Origin: Nafulsella turpanensis ZLM-10
Lineage (GTDB): Bacteria > Bacteroidota > Bacteroidia > Cytophagales > Cyclobacteriaceae
Length of the DNA: 64,000 nucleotides
Assembly: GCF_000346615.1 (NCBI RefSeq)
Contig: NZ_ANNU01000013.1
Span: 1-64,000 of the forward strand
Direction: 5' to 3'
Shown: piece by piece, positions 18,816-28,759 of the stretch
Numbering within the stretch: position 1 is the stretch's first letter
Layout of the letters: the number at the start of each line of letters is the position of its first letter
Program-made: the position numbers and the translations under genes
Notes under the pieces: model-generated
Told to the model about the DNA's origin: nothing
Database searches by the model: none
The model's input: only the letters and a program-made list of their open reading frames with translations

Positions 18816-19210
18816 TTTTAAGCAAAGAAAGCCATTCTCCCTTCAGCAAAAAACTGAGACTTCAGCCGCTTATTACAAGTATTTTAACAAGTAATTTTTG
18901 AAAGGAATGAAAAGGCTCCTAACAATTACCTTCCGCCTATAAAGAGTTTAAACCCTTACACTAACCAGCTATTGTTCTGAAATAATCTTTCTACCTGTTT
19001 TTTAGAGAGCCCATTCTTAAAAATATTCCCTTTTACTGTAAATAATTCCTGCCTCCTTTCATGTACTTCTTTAGGACTCCAGACTTACCTCAAATCAATG
19101 TTTTTAATCTTAATTAAGTCACAACCTACTCAAGTAAGTTTTTCCCATCCCCGCAGAAGACATTATCCTGCTAACCCATCTATTTTGGCAGGATAATCAA
19201 AATAAAACAT
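18816..19210. other. Divergent intergenic region with perfect inverted repeat
   Basis: About 395 bp between two divergent lipoprotein genes. The notable element is the inverted repeat at 19162-19197, listed separately. No gene was found. Confidence 0.5.
19162..19197. repeat. 10-bp perfect inverted repeat upstream of the MmpS-like gene
   Basis: ATTATCCTGC (19162-19171) and GCAGGATAAT (19188-19197) are exact reverse complements separated by 16 nt, and end 13 bp before the ATG at 19211. The spacer contains TATTTTGG, a near match to the -7 box, so the repeat could be an operator overlapping a promoter or a leader hairpin. Confidence 0.7.
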
Positions 19211-19558
19211 ATGAAAAACGTAATTCTAATTGCGACATTTTTGCTGCTCATTATAGCCTGCGGAAAAGAGGAAACTACTCAGGAGGTAAAGTTTGCTATC
19301 ACCGGCACCTCCGTTACAGAAGTAAAATTCAACTACAAAAGCTCCATCCAAACCATTAACACCCCTTTTGATGGGACCTGGGATACCACTATTGTCGCCA
19401 ATATTGGAGAAACAATTAGCTTAGATTCAAAAGCAACAGGCGGAGCACTAAAGGGCCAGGTGTTTATAAATGGAACTCTGGTTACTGAAGAAATAGATGC
19501 TGATACAGATGGAGATGGAAAAACACAAATAAAAGTAAACTGGACTACTGTAAAATGA
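19211..19558 (+). CDS. MmpS-like lipoprotein
   Basis: 115 residues. The signal MKNVILIATFLLLIIAC is a lipoprotein signal with Cys17. The mature part is a single small beta-sandwich: VKFAITGTSVTEVKFNYKSS, then TPFDGTWDTTIVANIGETISLDS, GGALKGQVFINGTLVTEE, and a last strand. This strand order and the IxGTS..V.F.Y opening fit the MmpS/transport-accessory fold found in Bacteroidota lipoproteins. Its partner is unknown. The inverted repeat at 19162-19197 sits just before its start, and a strong terminator follows. Confidence 0.8.
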   Translation: MKNVILIATFLLLIIACGKEETTQEVKFAITGTSVTEVKFNYKSSIQTINTPFDGTWDTTIVANIGETISLDSKATGGALKGQVFINGTLVTEEIDADTDGDGKTQIKVNWTTVK

Positions 19559-19588
19559 TTTATTAACAGTATATAAGTTTTTTCTTTG

Positions 19589-19620
19589 AAGGAGCAGGCT
19601 GGGTTAGCCTGCTCCTTTTT
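19589..19620. terminator. Bidirectional intrinsic terminator
   Basis: AAGGAGCAGGC (19589-19599) pairs perfectly with GCCTGCTCCTT (19607-19617) around a 7-nt loop, then TTT. It serves the MmpS-like gene and possibly the convergent gene at 19687. Confidence 0.9.
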
Positions 19621-19686
19621 CTTTCTAGCGACAGAGGGCATTTCATTTCTCCAAGCTTTCGTATAGTCCAGAAGAGTCTCTGTCTT

Positions 19687-20163
19687 CTAATGTGGTTTTG
19701 GAGACTGCCAAAGGACATTCATGATGTACCACTTTCCATCCTGTTTAGCTAAATGAAAATAGTCAGTTCCCCACACCGCAGTAAGTTTGGCTGTAGCTGT
19801 TTTATCCTGCACATCGTACACTTCAATTTTCCGCATAGATTCGCCATTTGCCCGTTTACCATCTTTATTCCAGTGCTTGGTAAGGTTTACCAGCTGCTGA
19901 AAGGTCATTTCCTGGAGCGGAACATACTCCCCTTTTTGCCGGTCAAACCAGCTTCCTCTCTTTACCAGGCTAGGATGAACACTTCGGTAAATTCTGCTGG
20001 TATCCATCGTGTATACCCCTTCTACATAGTCCAGAATAGCTTCTTTAACCAGGTCATGCTCAGTTCCAGGGCTTGTTTGTAATGGCTTCAGTAAGAAGGC
20101 TGAGGTGCCAACCAGTAGCATACCGGCGGTCAGGCACAGGAAAAGTTTTGTTTTGAGAGACAT
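19687..20163 (-). CDS. Secreted NTF2-like (lumazine-binding-like) protein
   Basis: 158 residues with an N-terminal hydrophobic signal (about residues 5-24). The mature domain EAILDYVEGVYTMDTSRIYRSV, then HPSLVKRG, KIEVYDVQDKTATAKLTAVW and DYFHLAKQDGKWYIMNVLW matches the NTF2-like family often annotated as putative lumazine-binding in Bacteroidota. The final KWYIMNVLW strand is characteristic. The function is unknown. It lies downstream of the DUF-type gene and ABC array in the same direction and may be read through from them. Confidence 0.82.
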   Translation of the reverse strand: MSLKTKLFLCLTAGMLLVGTSAFLLKPLQTSPGTEHDLVKEAILDYVEGVYTMDTSRIYRSVHPSLVKRGSWFDRQKGEYVPLQEMTFQQLVNLTKHWNKDGKRANGESMRKIEVYDVQDKTATAKLTAVWGTDYFHLAKQDGKWYIMNVLWQSPKPH

Positions 20164-20265
20164 AAGCTTAACATTTAAATGAAAATATTTTTAATTCCAC
20201 TATTTTATTTCTGGCTCTTACCCGATGATTTAGCAGAAAGAACCTGTAAGTGCTTCCTTAAAACG

Positions 20266-20715
20266 CTACGGACTGATTCTTTTCATCAGGTAGTCTGATG
20301 TTTTACCGGAAGACATTAAACGGGCGCTCCATGAATCCTTGTCAATAAAGGTCCAGCAGAAACTGTTGGACGCATTTACAACCGGCTCAAAGCACCAGGT
20401 TCTTCCCTCATTTTGAGTCATCTTCCATTTTGATTGGCCGTATGTGTGGAAAAGAGTCCCTTCCTCCAGAAATAAATTACCCGATGCCTCTATCTCCCTT
20501 AGGGTGGAGTCAGCATAGTAGTCTATTCTTATAAGGGTATCATTCACCAGTTCATAGCGCTCAAAAAACGGAGAACTGCCTGCCATGCCTTTCCAGGCAC
20601 CTTCCATCCAGGACAGCTCCTGAAGTAAGCTTACTTTCGTTCTTTCACTCGGGCTTTGTGCGTAAACCACACCCACGGTAGATAGTAATACCAAAATCAA
20701 GAATAGCTTTTTCAT
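20266..20715 (-). CDS. Secreted DUF6265-like protein
   Basis: 149 residues with a signal peptide cut after VVYAQ. The mature region LSWMEGAWKG, then FFERYELVNDTLIRIDYYADS, FLEEGTLFHTYGQSKWKMTQ and NSFCWTFIDKDSW forms the beta-rich pattern of small Bacteroidota proteins annotated DUF6265. I assign the family tentatively. It starts 70 bp after the stop of the last ABC gene, in the same direction, so it may be the distal gene of that operon. Confidence 0.72.
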   Translation of the reverse strand: MKKLFLILVLLSTVGVVYAQSPSERTKVSLLQELSWMEGAWKGMAGSSPFFERYELVNDTLIRIDYYADSTLREIEASGNLFLEEGTLFHTYGQSKWKMTQNEGRTWCFEPVVNASNSFCWTFIDKDSWSARLMSSGKTSDYLMKRISP

Positions 20716-20785
20716 ATGTTAAAGGTTTAGTTGACAGATATAAAGCTTCCATCCAAGGACAGTTGGTAAGTTAGCAGCCAAAGAC

Positions 20786-21451
20786 CTAGTCCTGAACCTG
20801 ACCATCCAGCAGTTGGATGATGCGGTTTCCAAAAGCAGCATTTTTTTCAGAATGGGTTACCTGCACAATCGTGACCCCTTCCTCCTTATTGAGCTGCTGA
20901 AACAGCTGCATGATCTCCTCTCCCTGAGTGGAATTTAGGTTACCGGTAGGTTCATCGGCCAGAATCAACTTTGGTTTGGAAATTAAAGCCCGTACAACAC
21001 CCACCAGCTGCTGCTGTCCACCCGAGAGCTGGGAAGGGAACAAATCCTTCTTCCCTACAATTCTGAAGCGATCCAGCATATCGCCAACCATAGCCTTCCG
21101 CTCTGCCGATTTCACCCCCTGGTACAACAAAGGGGTTTCGATATTTTCATACACTGTTAGCTCATCCAGTAAGTGATAAGCCTGGAACACAAAGCCAATG
21201 TACTGCTTATACAGCTCCTTTCGCTGTTTTTCCTTCAGGTTAAAAACATCTTGTCCCATGAAGTGATAGCTTCCTTCCGAAGGTTGGTCGAGCATTCCCA
21301 TAATGTTTAATAAGGTAGTTTTCCCTGAGCCGGAAGGCCCCATAATGGACAGGAAAGCTCCTTCATCAATCGTAAGGCTTACATCTTTGAGGATGAAAGT
21401 AGGGCGGTTGGCGGTGTTATACCATTTAAAAATATTCTGTAACTGTATCAT
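20786..21451 (-). CDS. ABC transporter ATP-binding protein with altered signature (MacB/LolD type)
   Basis: 221 residues. Walker [10 protein letters not shown] (38-46), signature LSGGQQQ (142-148), Walker B LILADE (162-167) and the H-loop histidine in VTHSEK are intact. Two usual residues differ: Leu149 replaces the arginine normal in SGGQQQR, and Asn173 replaces Asp in the D-loop (GNLNS rather than GNLDS). The helix after the signature (VGVVRAL) also departs from VAVARAL. Its ATG overlaps the TAA stop of the preceding permease (TAATG), implying translational coupling. It may have reduced ATP hydrolysis compared with the ATPase at 33706-34383. Confidence 0.88.
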   Translation of the reverse strand: MIQLQNIFKWYNTANRPTFILKDVSLTIDEGAFLSIMGPSGSGKTTLLNIMGMLDQPSEGSYHFMGQDVFNLKEKQRKELYKQYIGFVFQAYHLLDELTVYENIETPLLYQGVKSAERKAMVGDMLDRFRIVGKKDLFPSQLSGGQQQLVGVVRALISKPKLILADEPTGNLNSTQGEEIMQLFQQLNKEEGVTIVQVTHSEKNAAFGNRIIQLLDGQVQD

Positions 21452-23838
21452 TATTCGCTTCTGAGGTTTTTAACAGGATTATGATAGGCCGTTTTAATCG
21501 CTTGTAAACAAATGGTAAGGAAGGCAATGAGCAGGCTCAGCACACTGGCGGCAAGGAACACCCACCACTCTATCTCTATCCGGTAGGTAAATCCTTCTAA
21601 CCATTGGCTTACTGCCAGAAAAGAAAGGGGAATGGCGATAAGAATCGCAATGAGCACCAGCTGCACGAAATCCTTCGAGACCAATGCCAGGATATCCTGC
21701 ACACTGGCTCCCAGAATTTTTCTGATGCCTATTTCCTTGGATCGCCGGACCATTGCAAAGGCCGTTAAGGCAAATAAACCCAGACAGGCCAACAGAATAG
21801 CGACCACAGAGAAGGCGGTAAAAACTCCTGCAATTCTTTGCTCTGCCTTGTACATGGCCTGGTAATTTTCATCCAGAAACTGGTATTCGAATGGGCGGTG
21901 ATTTACCCGTTGCTCCCATATCTTTTCCAGTTGGGCCAAAGAAGAGGCGATATCTCTGCCGGACAACTTCACGAACATGGCGCCTACTAAACGTTTATCC
22001 ATAAAAATTACCAGCGGACCAATGGGTTCATGCAGGGAACGGAAATGAAAATCTTTTACAACCGCCCGAACAATTCCTTCTCTTCCTTTGGCCACCTTTT
22101 TACCGATGGCTTCCTCCGGCGTCCAGCCTAATGCACTTGCTGCCGCCTCATTAAGCATATAGGTATACGTGATATTATCGCCTCCTCTGGCAGGGTCTGC
22201 CAGTTGAATATCGCTGCGGGTAAAGTTACTGCCGGCAACAATCTCCAGGTCGAGTGTTTCTACAATGTGTTCATCGGCTGGCAGCGCATTAATGGTAATG
22301 CGCTTATTTCCTTCAGTAGTACTCAAACCGTCGCCCCAGCCAATATGGGTAGGTTCTTCATAGGCACCCCCAACTTCTGCCACTCCCGGCGCCTGCCTCA
22401 AGGCGTTCTTTAACAGGTCATACTGCTCTCTTATTTGTGCATCTACCGGAAGCACCACCACCTGCTCTCTGCTGTACCCAAGGTCTTTATTTTTGATGAA
22501 AGAAAGCTGCTGCAGAATAACAACCGTGGCGATAATCATAAAAATTGATACTACAAACTGAAAGACAATCAGTCCCTTGCGAAGACTCGTGGAACCAGTA
22601 AAGGAAAAACCTGATTTTAAAATTTTACTTACCTTACCTCCAGACAGCACTACAGCCGGATAAGTACCCGCGATAAAAGCGACCACTACGGATAAGCCAA
22701 GCAGCATAAGAAATATGAAGGGCGATAGTAACAAGTCTGGCTGAAATTCCTTTCCTGCCAACTGATTAAACCACGGCAGCACCAGAATGGTAAAGCCTAC
22801 CGCTACTCCTACGGCCATCAGTACCAGTAAAAAGGCTTCGCTGATAAACTGAAGGAAAATTTCTCTTCGCCCCGCTCCCATTACTTTTCGCATGCCAATT
22901 TCCGCACTTCGTCCGGCCGATTGTGCCGTGCTTAAATTGGTATAGTTGACACAGGCAATCAGTAAAATCAAAAGGGCTACAGCCGTTAAAACATAGAGGT
23001 AAACAACGTTTGTATTTGGTTCGAAGCCATCCAGCTGCGAATAAAGGTGTACCTTGGTTAAGGGCTCGAGCTGATAGGTTGTATAGCTATTTCCTGTTAA
23101 CTGCATTTCATCCTTACCAACCTCCTGCATATAAGCAGTAATTTTAGCCTGCAGGGTCTCAATTGCTTCCTCGTCTCGAAGCAGCAGGTAAGTGAGATAG
23201 TTGGCTTCACTCCATTTTTCTTCTTTCGAAGCATTCAGGCTGGTAAATGAGCCCACAAAGTCAAACTTTATCTGGGAGTTATCTGAGGCATCTGCCGCTA
23301 TACCTGAAACCACAAACTCTTTATCTCCCCCTACGGTAATACTTTCGCCAATAGGGTTTTGACTGCCAAAATACTTTTTGGCCATGGATTGGGTAATGAC
23401 CAGTTTATGGGGGGCATCCAGTACAGTGGCCGGATTCCCCTCCAGGAGAGGAAAGGAAAAAACGGTAAAAAAAGCAGAATCCGCATAAAGAAAATTCTTT
23501 TCCTCAAACATTTTATCAGCTACAGCCAGCACCCGAGGGTATTTCAGGAGCCGGACAAAAGCCTCTGTTTCCGGAAATCTCCTGTTAAACTCAGGTCCTA
23601 CCCTGGTACCGGTTAGAGCGGTTTCGTTCAGTACATCACCAAAATTAAATTCCCAGGTAACCCGTACAATTCTATCAGCCTTTTCATGAAAACGGTCGTA
23701 GCTCCATTCATGCCAGATGTATAGCCCGATAAGCAGGCAGCCCATAATACCAACAGCCAAACCTATGAGATTAATAAAGGCATAGCGCTTGTTCTTTTGG
23801 AGGTTGCGCAGTGCAATTTTAAGGTAGTTCCGTATCAT
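21451..23838 (-). CDS. FtsX/MacB-like ABC permease (fifth in transcription order)
   Basis: 795 residues with the double-repeat layout of this family: an N-terminal TM (about 20-42), a periplasmic MacB_PCD domain, three TMs with an FtsX domain (about 285-405), another TM near 430, a second periplasmic domain, and a final FtsX block with three TMs (about 685-785). The coupling-helix motifs are EIGMRKVMGAGRREI and KEIGIRKILGASVQD. The first differs from the other four paralogues. It is coupled by TAATG to the ATPase at 20786-21451. It probably acts in an ATP-driven tripartite-type machine with the adaptor encoded at 34480. Confidence 0.92.
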   Translation of the reverse strand: MIRNYLKIALRNLQKNKRYAFINLIGLAVGIMGCLLIGLYIWHEWSYDRFHEKADRIVRVTWEFNFGDVLNETALTGTRVGPEFNRRFPETEAFVRLLKYPRVLAVADKMFEEKNFLYADSAFFTVFSFPLLEGNPATVLDAPHKLVITQSMAKKYFGSQNPIGESITVGGDKEFVVSGIAADASDNSQIKFDFVGSFTSLNASKEEKWSEANYLTYLLLRDEEAIETLQAKITAYMQEVGKDEMQLTGNSYTTYQLEPLTKVHLYSQLDGFEPNTNVVYLYVLTAVALLILLIACVNYTNLSTAQSAGRSAEIGMRKVMGAGRREIFLQFISEAFLLVLMAVGVAVGFTILVLPWFNQLAGKEFQPDLLLSPFIFLMLLGLSVVVAFIAGTYPAVVLSGGKVSKILKSGFSFTGSTSLRKGLIVFQFVVSIFMIIATVVILQQLSFIKNKDLGYSREQVVVLPVDAQIREQYDLLKNALRQAPGVAEVGGAYEEPTHIGWGDGLSTTEGNKRITINALPADEHIVETLDLEIVAGSNFTRSDIQLADPARGGDNITYTYMLNEAAASALGWTPEEAIGKKVAKGREGIVRAVVKDFHFRSLHEPIGPLVIFMDKRLVGAMFVKLSGRDIASSLAQLEKIWEQRVNHRPFEYQFLDENYQAMYKAEQRIAGVFTAFSVVAILLACLGLFALTAFAMVRRSKEIGIRKILGASVQDILALVSKDFVQLVLIAILIAIPLSFLAVSQWLEGFTYRIEIEWWVFLAASVLSLLIAFLTICLQAIKTAYHNPVKNLRSE

Positions 23839-23907
23839 AATCGCTCCTTTTGATTATTCAAAAAATATTAAAACCCTCATCCTGAAACAGGAGAAAAATC
23901 ATATCAT

Positions 23908-26325
23908 TTAATCTGTTCTCAGGCTTTTTACCGGATTAGCCGAGGCCGCCTTTATGGCCTGATAGCTGATGGTCAGGAAGGCAATCAGCAGGGCGAACAG
24001 GCCCGCTATCAGGAACACCGCCCATCCGATTTCAATGCGGTAGGCAAAGTCCTGCAGCCACTGGTTCATATAATACCAGGCGAGCGGAGAGGCAATGAGC
24101 AGTGCAATTCCTACCAGCTTTAAAAAGTCTTTTGAGATCAGCATTACGATGCTGCTGATGCTTGCCCCCAGTACTTTTCGAATGCCAATCTCCTTTGTTT
24201 TACGCACCACTACAAAGGCAATCAGACCCCAGAGACCGATACAGCAGATAAATATAGAAATAACAGAAAAGGCCTTGAACAGCTGGTAATCCCGCCTTTC
24301 CTGCTCATAGCGGGAGGCAAGGGTTTCATCGACAAAGCTAATTTCATACACATGCTCAGGAAATACTGTTCTCCAGGCTTCCTCTATTTCCGCCAGTGTA
24401 TTGCGCATCTGTCCCGGATGCAGCCGGATACCTGCCGTTACGTAGAAGTAAGGGAAAGGCAAAAGCGCCACTGGCGTTATATCCTCGTGCAGCGAACTGG
24501 TATGGAAGTCTTCGGTAACCCCTACAATGGCGGGTCTCATGGAGTTAATCCCCAGGGTTATTCTTTTCCCGATGGCTTCTTTCGGATCGGTATATCCCAG
24601 GGTATTTATCAGCTGCCGGTTAACGACCACGGCACTTCCAATATTTTTTTCATCTGAAGGCAATAACCAGCGGCCTGCCAGTAATTCAAGGCCAAAGGTC
24701 GCTTTGTAGTTGATATCGCAGGGAATTATCTCTGCTTCATAGCTGGTATTTTCAGGCAGTTCAGGAGCCTCCATGCTCACGCCGAGGCCATTATCAGAAA
24801 CAGGTGCCCCCATACAGAAGGAGAGCTGCTGAATGCCGGTCTGGTTCTGTAACAGGCTTTGGAAATGGGCCCTTTTTACACTATCCGCCTCCGGCAGCTT
24901 AACCTCCACTACTGCTTCTTTGATAAAGCCTAACTCCTTGTCCTGAAAATATTCCATTTGGCGGGCAATGACCAGGGTACAAATAATAAGGAGAATAGAG
25001 ACGCTAAACTGAAACACGACTAATGATTTCCGCAGCAGTACAGATGATTTTCCGGGCAAGGCCAGCTGGTTTTTAAGGGAGGATACGGGATTGAAGCCTG
25101 CCATAATTAAGGCCGGGTAAGCTCCTGAAATAAAGGTAAGCAGCAGGAGGGCCAGCAGGCTTCCTGCAATAAAGTCCAGTTCCAGCAGAGGAGCTGCCGT
25201 AATTCCTTTGTCAAGGATCTGGTTCACTGTCGGCAAAAATGCCAGCGCCAGCAACAGGCCCAGTACAGCTGCAGCACAGGTGAGGGTGAAGGTCTCCAGC
25301 ATATAATGAAAGAACAGCTGCTTTTTAGAAGCCCCTATGGTTTTCCGGACCCCTACCTCTTTCGACTTGGTAAAAGCAAAGGAGGTAGAGAGGTTAATGT
25401 AGTTGATACAGGCAATCAGGATAATAAATATACCCAGCAGCACCAGCATATTCAGGTAGTTCGAACTAACGGTGTAAGTAGGATTACTGCCCTCAAAAGC
25501 CAGGTCGAAGTGAATTTCCGGCAAGGGCTGCAGGTACATCTTCATTTTCAGGTCTGCTTCGGACTTAGCATTGCTGAGTACAATCGCCTGAAGGGCCTCA
25601 TGGGTGGCACTTCGGGTCCTTTCATCCTGCAGGCGTACATAAGCATACCCATTGCCCGTAAATCCCCATGAATTCACATCCAGTCCTCCGATAAAATCAT
25701 TACTGAAAGTGCCATAGGACACCAGCATATTAAAAGGCAGGTGACTGTTCTGCGGGATATCTCTGACCACTCCCACTACTTCCGCCTCTGCTTTGTTGTC
25801 AAGTAGCAGGCGCTTACCTATGGGATCTTCTGATCCAAAGTACTGCCGTGCAGTGGACTCGGTGAGCACTACTTTCCCCGGCCCCTGCAGGGCAGTGGCG
25901 GGATTGCCCGCCACCCAGAAGTCTTCGATTCCGGCAAAATCCAGTACCTGGAAAAAGAGGGAATCTGCAAATACCACCTGCTCTTCGGTAAAGGGAGCCT
26001 CCTCCCCCAGGCGTACCTGCATCTCTTCTGCAAAATGAATCTGAGAAGCCAAAATTCCCGGATCTCTTTCCCTTAGGAATCTGCCGGTTGGATAAGGAAC
26101 ATTAGCGTTGTACAGGATCTGATCGGCCCTGCTGGTCTCACTCACCACCCTGAAGAGCTGTTGGCTTTTGGTATGAAAAGTGTCGAAGCTCCTCTCATAA
26201 TGTCCTATCAGGACAATGAGCAATACCGCGGCAATGCCCAGGGACAGGCCCAGCAAATTAATGCCGGTAAAACCCTTATGCCGCCACAGGCTGCGGAAAA
26301 TCTGCTTAAAAGTATGTTTAAACAT
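23908..26325 (-). CDS. FtsX/MacB-like ABC permease (fourth in transcription order)
   Basis: 805 residues with the same layout: N-terminal TM, MacB_PCD, FtsX block, TM, second periplasmic domain and C-terminal FtsX block. Coupling motifs are KEVGVRKTIGASKKQLFF and KEIGIRKVLGASISS. The first resembles the permease at 31221-33644 (VRKxIGAS...QL), so these two look like the closest pair. It ends with ANPVKSLRTD, the common C-terminal PVxxLR motif. It starts 11 bp after the stop of the permease upstream and is followed by a 69-bp gap. Confidence 0.92.
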   Translation of the reverse strand: MFKHTFKQIFRSLWRHKGFTGINLLGLSLGIAAVLLIVLIGHYERSFDTFHTKSQQLFRVVSETSRADQILYNANVPYPTGRFLRERDPGILASQIHFAEEMQVRLGEEAPFTEEQVVFADSLFFQVLDFAGIEDFWVAGNPATALQGPGKVVLTESTARQYFGSEDPIGKRLLLDNKAEAEVVGVVRDIPQNSHLPFNMLVSYGTFSNDFIGGLDVNSWGFTGNGYAYVRLQDERTRSATHEALQAIVLSNAKSEADLKMKMYLQPLPEIHFDLAFEGSNPTYTVSSNYLNMLVLLGIFIILIACINYINLSTSFAFTKSKEVGVRKTIGASKKQLFFHYMLETFTLTCAAAVLGLLLALAFLPTVNQILDKGITAAPLLELDFIAGSLLALLLLTFISGAYPALIMAGFNPVSSLKNQLALPGKSSVLLRKSLVVFQFSVSILLIICTLVIARQMEYFQDKELGFIKEAVVEVKLPEADSVKRAHFQSLLQNQTGIQQLSFCMGAPVSDNGLGVSMEAPELPENTSYEAEIIPCDINYKATFGLELLAGRWLLPSDEKNIGSAVVVNRQLINTLGYTDPKEAIGKRITLGINSMRPAIVGVTEDFHTSSLHEDITPVALLPFPYFYVTAGIRLHPGQMRNTLAEIEEAWRTVFPEHVYEISFVDETLASRYEQERRDYQLFKAFSVISIFICCIGLWGLIAFVVVRKTKEIGIRKVLGASISSIVMLISKDFLKLVGIALLIASPLAWYYMNQWLQDFAYRIEIGWAVFLIAGLFALLIAFLTISYQAIKAASANPVKSLRTD

Positions 26326-26336
26326 AATTCAGGTTT

Positions 26337-28748
26337 TTATTCAGTTCGTAAGCTATGTACCGGATTTTTAAGTGCTGCCCGAATGGCATGGTAGCTTACC
26401 GTCAGCAGGGCTACCAGTACTGAAACCAGGGCAGCCAATAAAAACACATCCCAGCTAATATCAATTCTGTAGGAGAAATCCTGGAGCCATCTTTTCAGCA
26501 CCAGCCAGGCAACAGGAAAAGCAATAACCGAAGCCAGAAGAACCAGCACAACAAAGTCTTTGGTGAGCATTCCTACCAGGGTGCTGACATTCGCTCCTAA
26601 AACTTTCCGGATTCCTATTTCTTTGGTTCTTCTTTGCACCACCAGGGTGGCTAAACCAAACAAGCCCATACAGGCAATAAAAATCGAAAGCAAAGAAGCA
26701 TACTGAACAATGTTCCCTAATCGTTGCTCTTGCTCATAGGCGGCGTTAAGGGCATCGTCCAAAAAGCGATATTCAAACTCCTGGTCGCCGGCTACTTCCT
26801 TCCAGTTCTCACGAAGAAGTGCTATATGCTCCTGCGCATTCCCTCCCCTGAACTTCACCGAAATCCGGGGCCTTGGAGAATAATCATAGCTAACATCGCT
26901 GGAGTTTTCAAAAAAAGCATCTGGCTTTAAAGCCATTACTACAGGCTTGATAGAAGTATGCAGGGATTCGAAATGGAAATCTTTTACCACTCCAATTATT
27001 TGCTGCGGGTAAGCACCTGGTAACTTCCGGCCAATTGGATCGTCCCAGCCATATTCTTTCACCAATGCCTCATTCACCAGAATAGCATTGGAATCGGCCG
27101 GATTTCCTTCCATAAAATTCCTTCCCTCCACTACCTCCAGGTCCATGGCCTTAACAAAATCAGGATCTATGACATTGAAGCGGAACAGGCGAAAAACGTC
27201 TTTATCATCTTTATAGCCCAGCTGCATCCAGCCATACTCTGCCATACTGTAAAGAGAGGTGGTAGCATCTATTACCTGAGGGTTCTTTTCAAGGGCGGCA
27301 ATAAAGCGGTTCGCCAGTAAGGCGGCCGCTGAACCCTGCTGATTTGTAGGAACAATCACGTTATGCTCCCGTTCAAAGCCCAGGTCCTTCTGCTGTAAAT
27401 AATGAAGTTGCCGGCCTATCGTTATCGTACAGATAATCATGATAATGGAAGCTACAAACTGCCCCACCACAAGCCCCTTTCCGAATAAACCCATCCCTCT
27501 GGTCCTAACCTTCCCTTTCAGCACTTGAACAGGCCGAAAGGATGACAGAACAAGAGCCGGGTAACTACCGGCAAAGAGACCTATCAGGATGAGAAGAGAA
27601 AAGCAGAAAAGAAGGGTAAATACATCGGCATTCAGTACAAACTCGCGGTTAGCCAGCTGATTGAACTGCCCCAGTAAAAGATAAGCCAACAGCACCCCAA
27701 GCAGTAAAGCACTTAACGTAAGCAACAGCGCCTCCCCCCAGAACTGCCAGATCAGCTGTCGACGCTCTGCACCCAGAACTTTTCGCACCCCTACCTCCAG
27801 GGCACGGGTGGCAGAGCGGCCTACTGATAATGTAATAAAATTAATACAGGCAATCAGCAGTATTAAAATTCCAATGGTCGCCAGTATGTAGGAATAAAGG
27901 GGATTTGATGGTGCTACCATGCCTGCCGGTAAAGTATTGTCGAGGTGAATGTCGGTCAGTGGCTGAAGCCTTACATTGTATTCGCCTGCTTTGTAATTTC
28001 CGGCCACCAATGGCTGCATAAAAGAAGGAATCTTTGCATTTACTTTCGCCGGATCAGCCCCTTCCTTTAAAAGGACATATGTTTCTACCGATACATTCGA
28101 CCAGGCACTGGTCCTGACATAATCGCTCCAGATGTGTACAGCATTAGAAAACGGGATCAGCAAACCGAACTGGATGCTTGATTCATACGGAACATTTTTC
28201 GTGAGGCCGGAAACCGTAAACAGTCTTTTTTCTCCTCCTATTTCCAATTCCAGGGTTTCTCCAATGGGAGAAATGTTACCAAAAAATAAAGTAGCCGCCT
28301 CTTCTGATAGAATAATGGAATTCTTGCTGGGAAAAGGATTCTGCCGGTTCCCTTTAATCAGCTCAAAATCAAATATATCAAAAAAGGTACTGTCGACCAT
28401 TGTGACCGGATAATTGAAGATGTTACCACGATGGTGAATAGGTGCCCCAATACCGGCCACCCTGCTCACCGTCTCCACTTCCGCTAAGTTTTCCTGCAGC
28501 AGAGGAGCCAGAGGAACAGGGGTTACTACATTGGTAAAAATCTGCCCTTCGTAAAACTCCTGCAGCCAGGCCCTGTGAATTCTGTCGGCTTTGGAATGAA
28601 ACCGGTCGAAGGAATGTTCACTCCGGACAAACAGCATGATGAGAATGGCTGCTGTTATACCAACCGCCAGGCCCAATACATTAATAAAGGTGTACCCTTT
28701 ATGCTTAAGCAGGTAGCGAAGTCCTACTTTTAAATAGTTTCTAAACAT
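26337..28748 (-). CDS. FtsX/MacB-like ABC permease (third in transcription order)
   Basis: 803 residues. It has the conserved opening MFRNYLKVGLRYLLKHKGYT, double periplasmic and FtsX repeats, coupling motifs EVGVRKVLGAERRQLIWQF and KEIGIRKVLGANVST, and a C-terminal NPVHSLRTE. The first motif is nearly identical to that of the permease at 28760-31210 (VRKVLGAER..LIWQF), marking these as a recent-looking pair. Intergenic gaps of 11 bp on both sides place it firmly inside the operon. Confidence 0.92.
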   Translation of the reverse strand: MFRNYLKVGLRYLLKHKGYTFINVLGLAVGITAAILIMLFVRSEHSFDRFHSKADRIHRAWLQEFYEGQIFTNVVTPVPLAPLLQENLAEVETVSRVAGIGAPIHHRGNIFNYPVTMVDSTFFDIFDFELIKGNRQNPFPSKNSIILSEEAATLFFGNISPIGETLELEIGGEKRLFTVSGLTKNVPYESSIQFGLLIPFSNAVHIWSDYVRTSAWSNVSVETYVLLKEGADPAKVNAKIPSFMQPLVAGNYKAGEYNVRLQPLTDIHLDNTLPAGMVAPSNPLYSYILATIGILILLIACINFITLSVGRSATRALEVGVRKVLGAERRQLIWQFWGEALLLTLSALLLGVLLAYLLLGQFNQLANREFVLNADVFTLLFCFSLLILIGLFAGSYPALVLSSFRPVQVLKGKVRTRGMGLFGKGLVVGQFVASIIMIICTITIGRQLHYLQQKDLGFEREHNVIVPTNQQGSAAALLANRFIAALEKNPQVIDATTSLYSMAEYGWMQLGYKDDKDVFRLFRFNVIDPDFVKAMDLEVVEGRNFMEGNPADSNAILVNEALVKEYGWDDPIGRKLPGAYPQQIIGVVKDFHFESLHTSIKPVVMALKPDAFFENSSDVSYDYSPRPRISVKFRGGNAQEHIALLRENWKEVAGDQEFEYRFLDDALNAAYEQEQRLGNIVQYASLLSIFIACMGLFGLATLVVQRRTKEIGIRKVLGANVSTLVGMLTKDFVVLVLLASVIAFPVAWLVLKRWLQDFSYRIDISWDVFLLAALVSVLVALLTVSYHAIRAALKNPVHSLRTE

Positions 28749-28759
28749 GAGCGTGGAGT

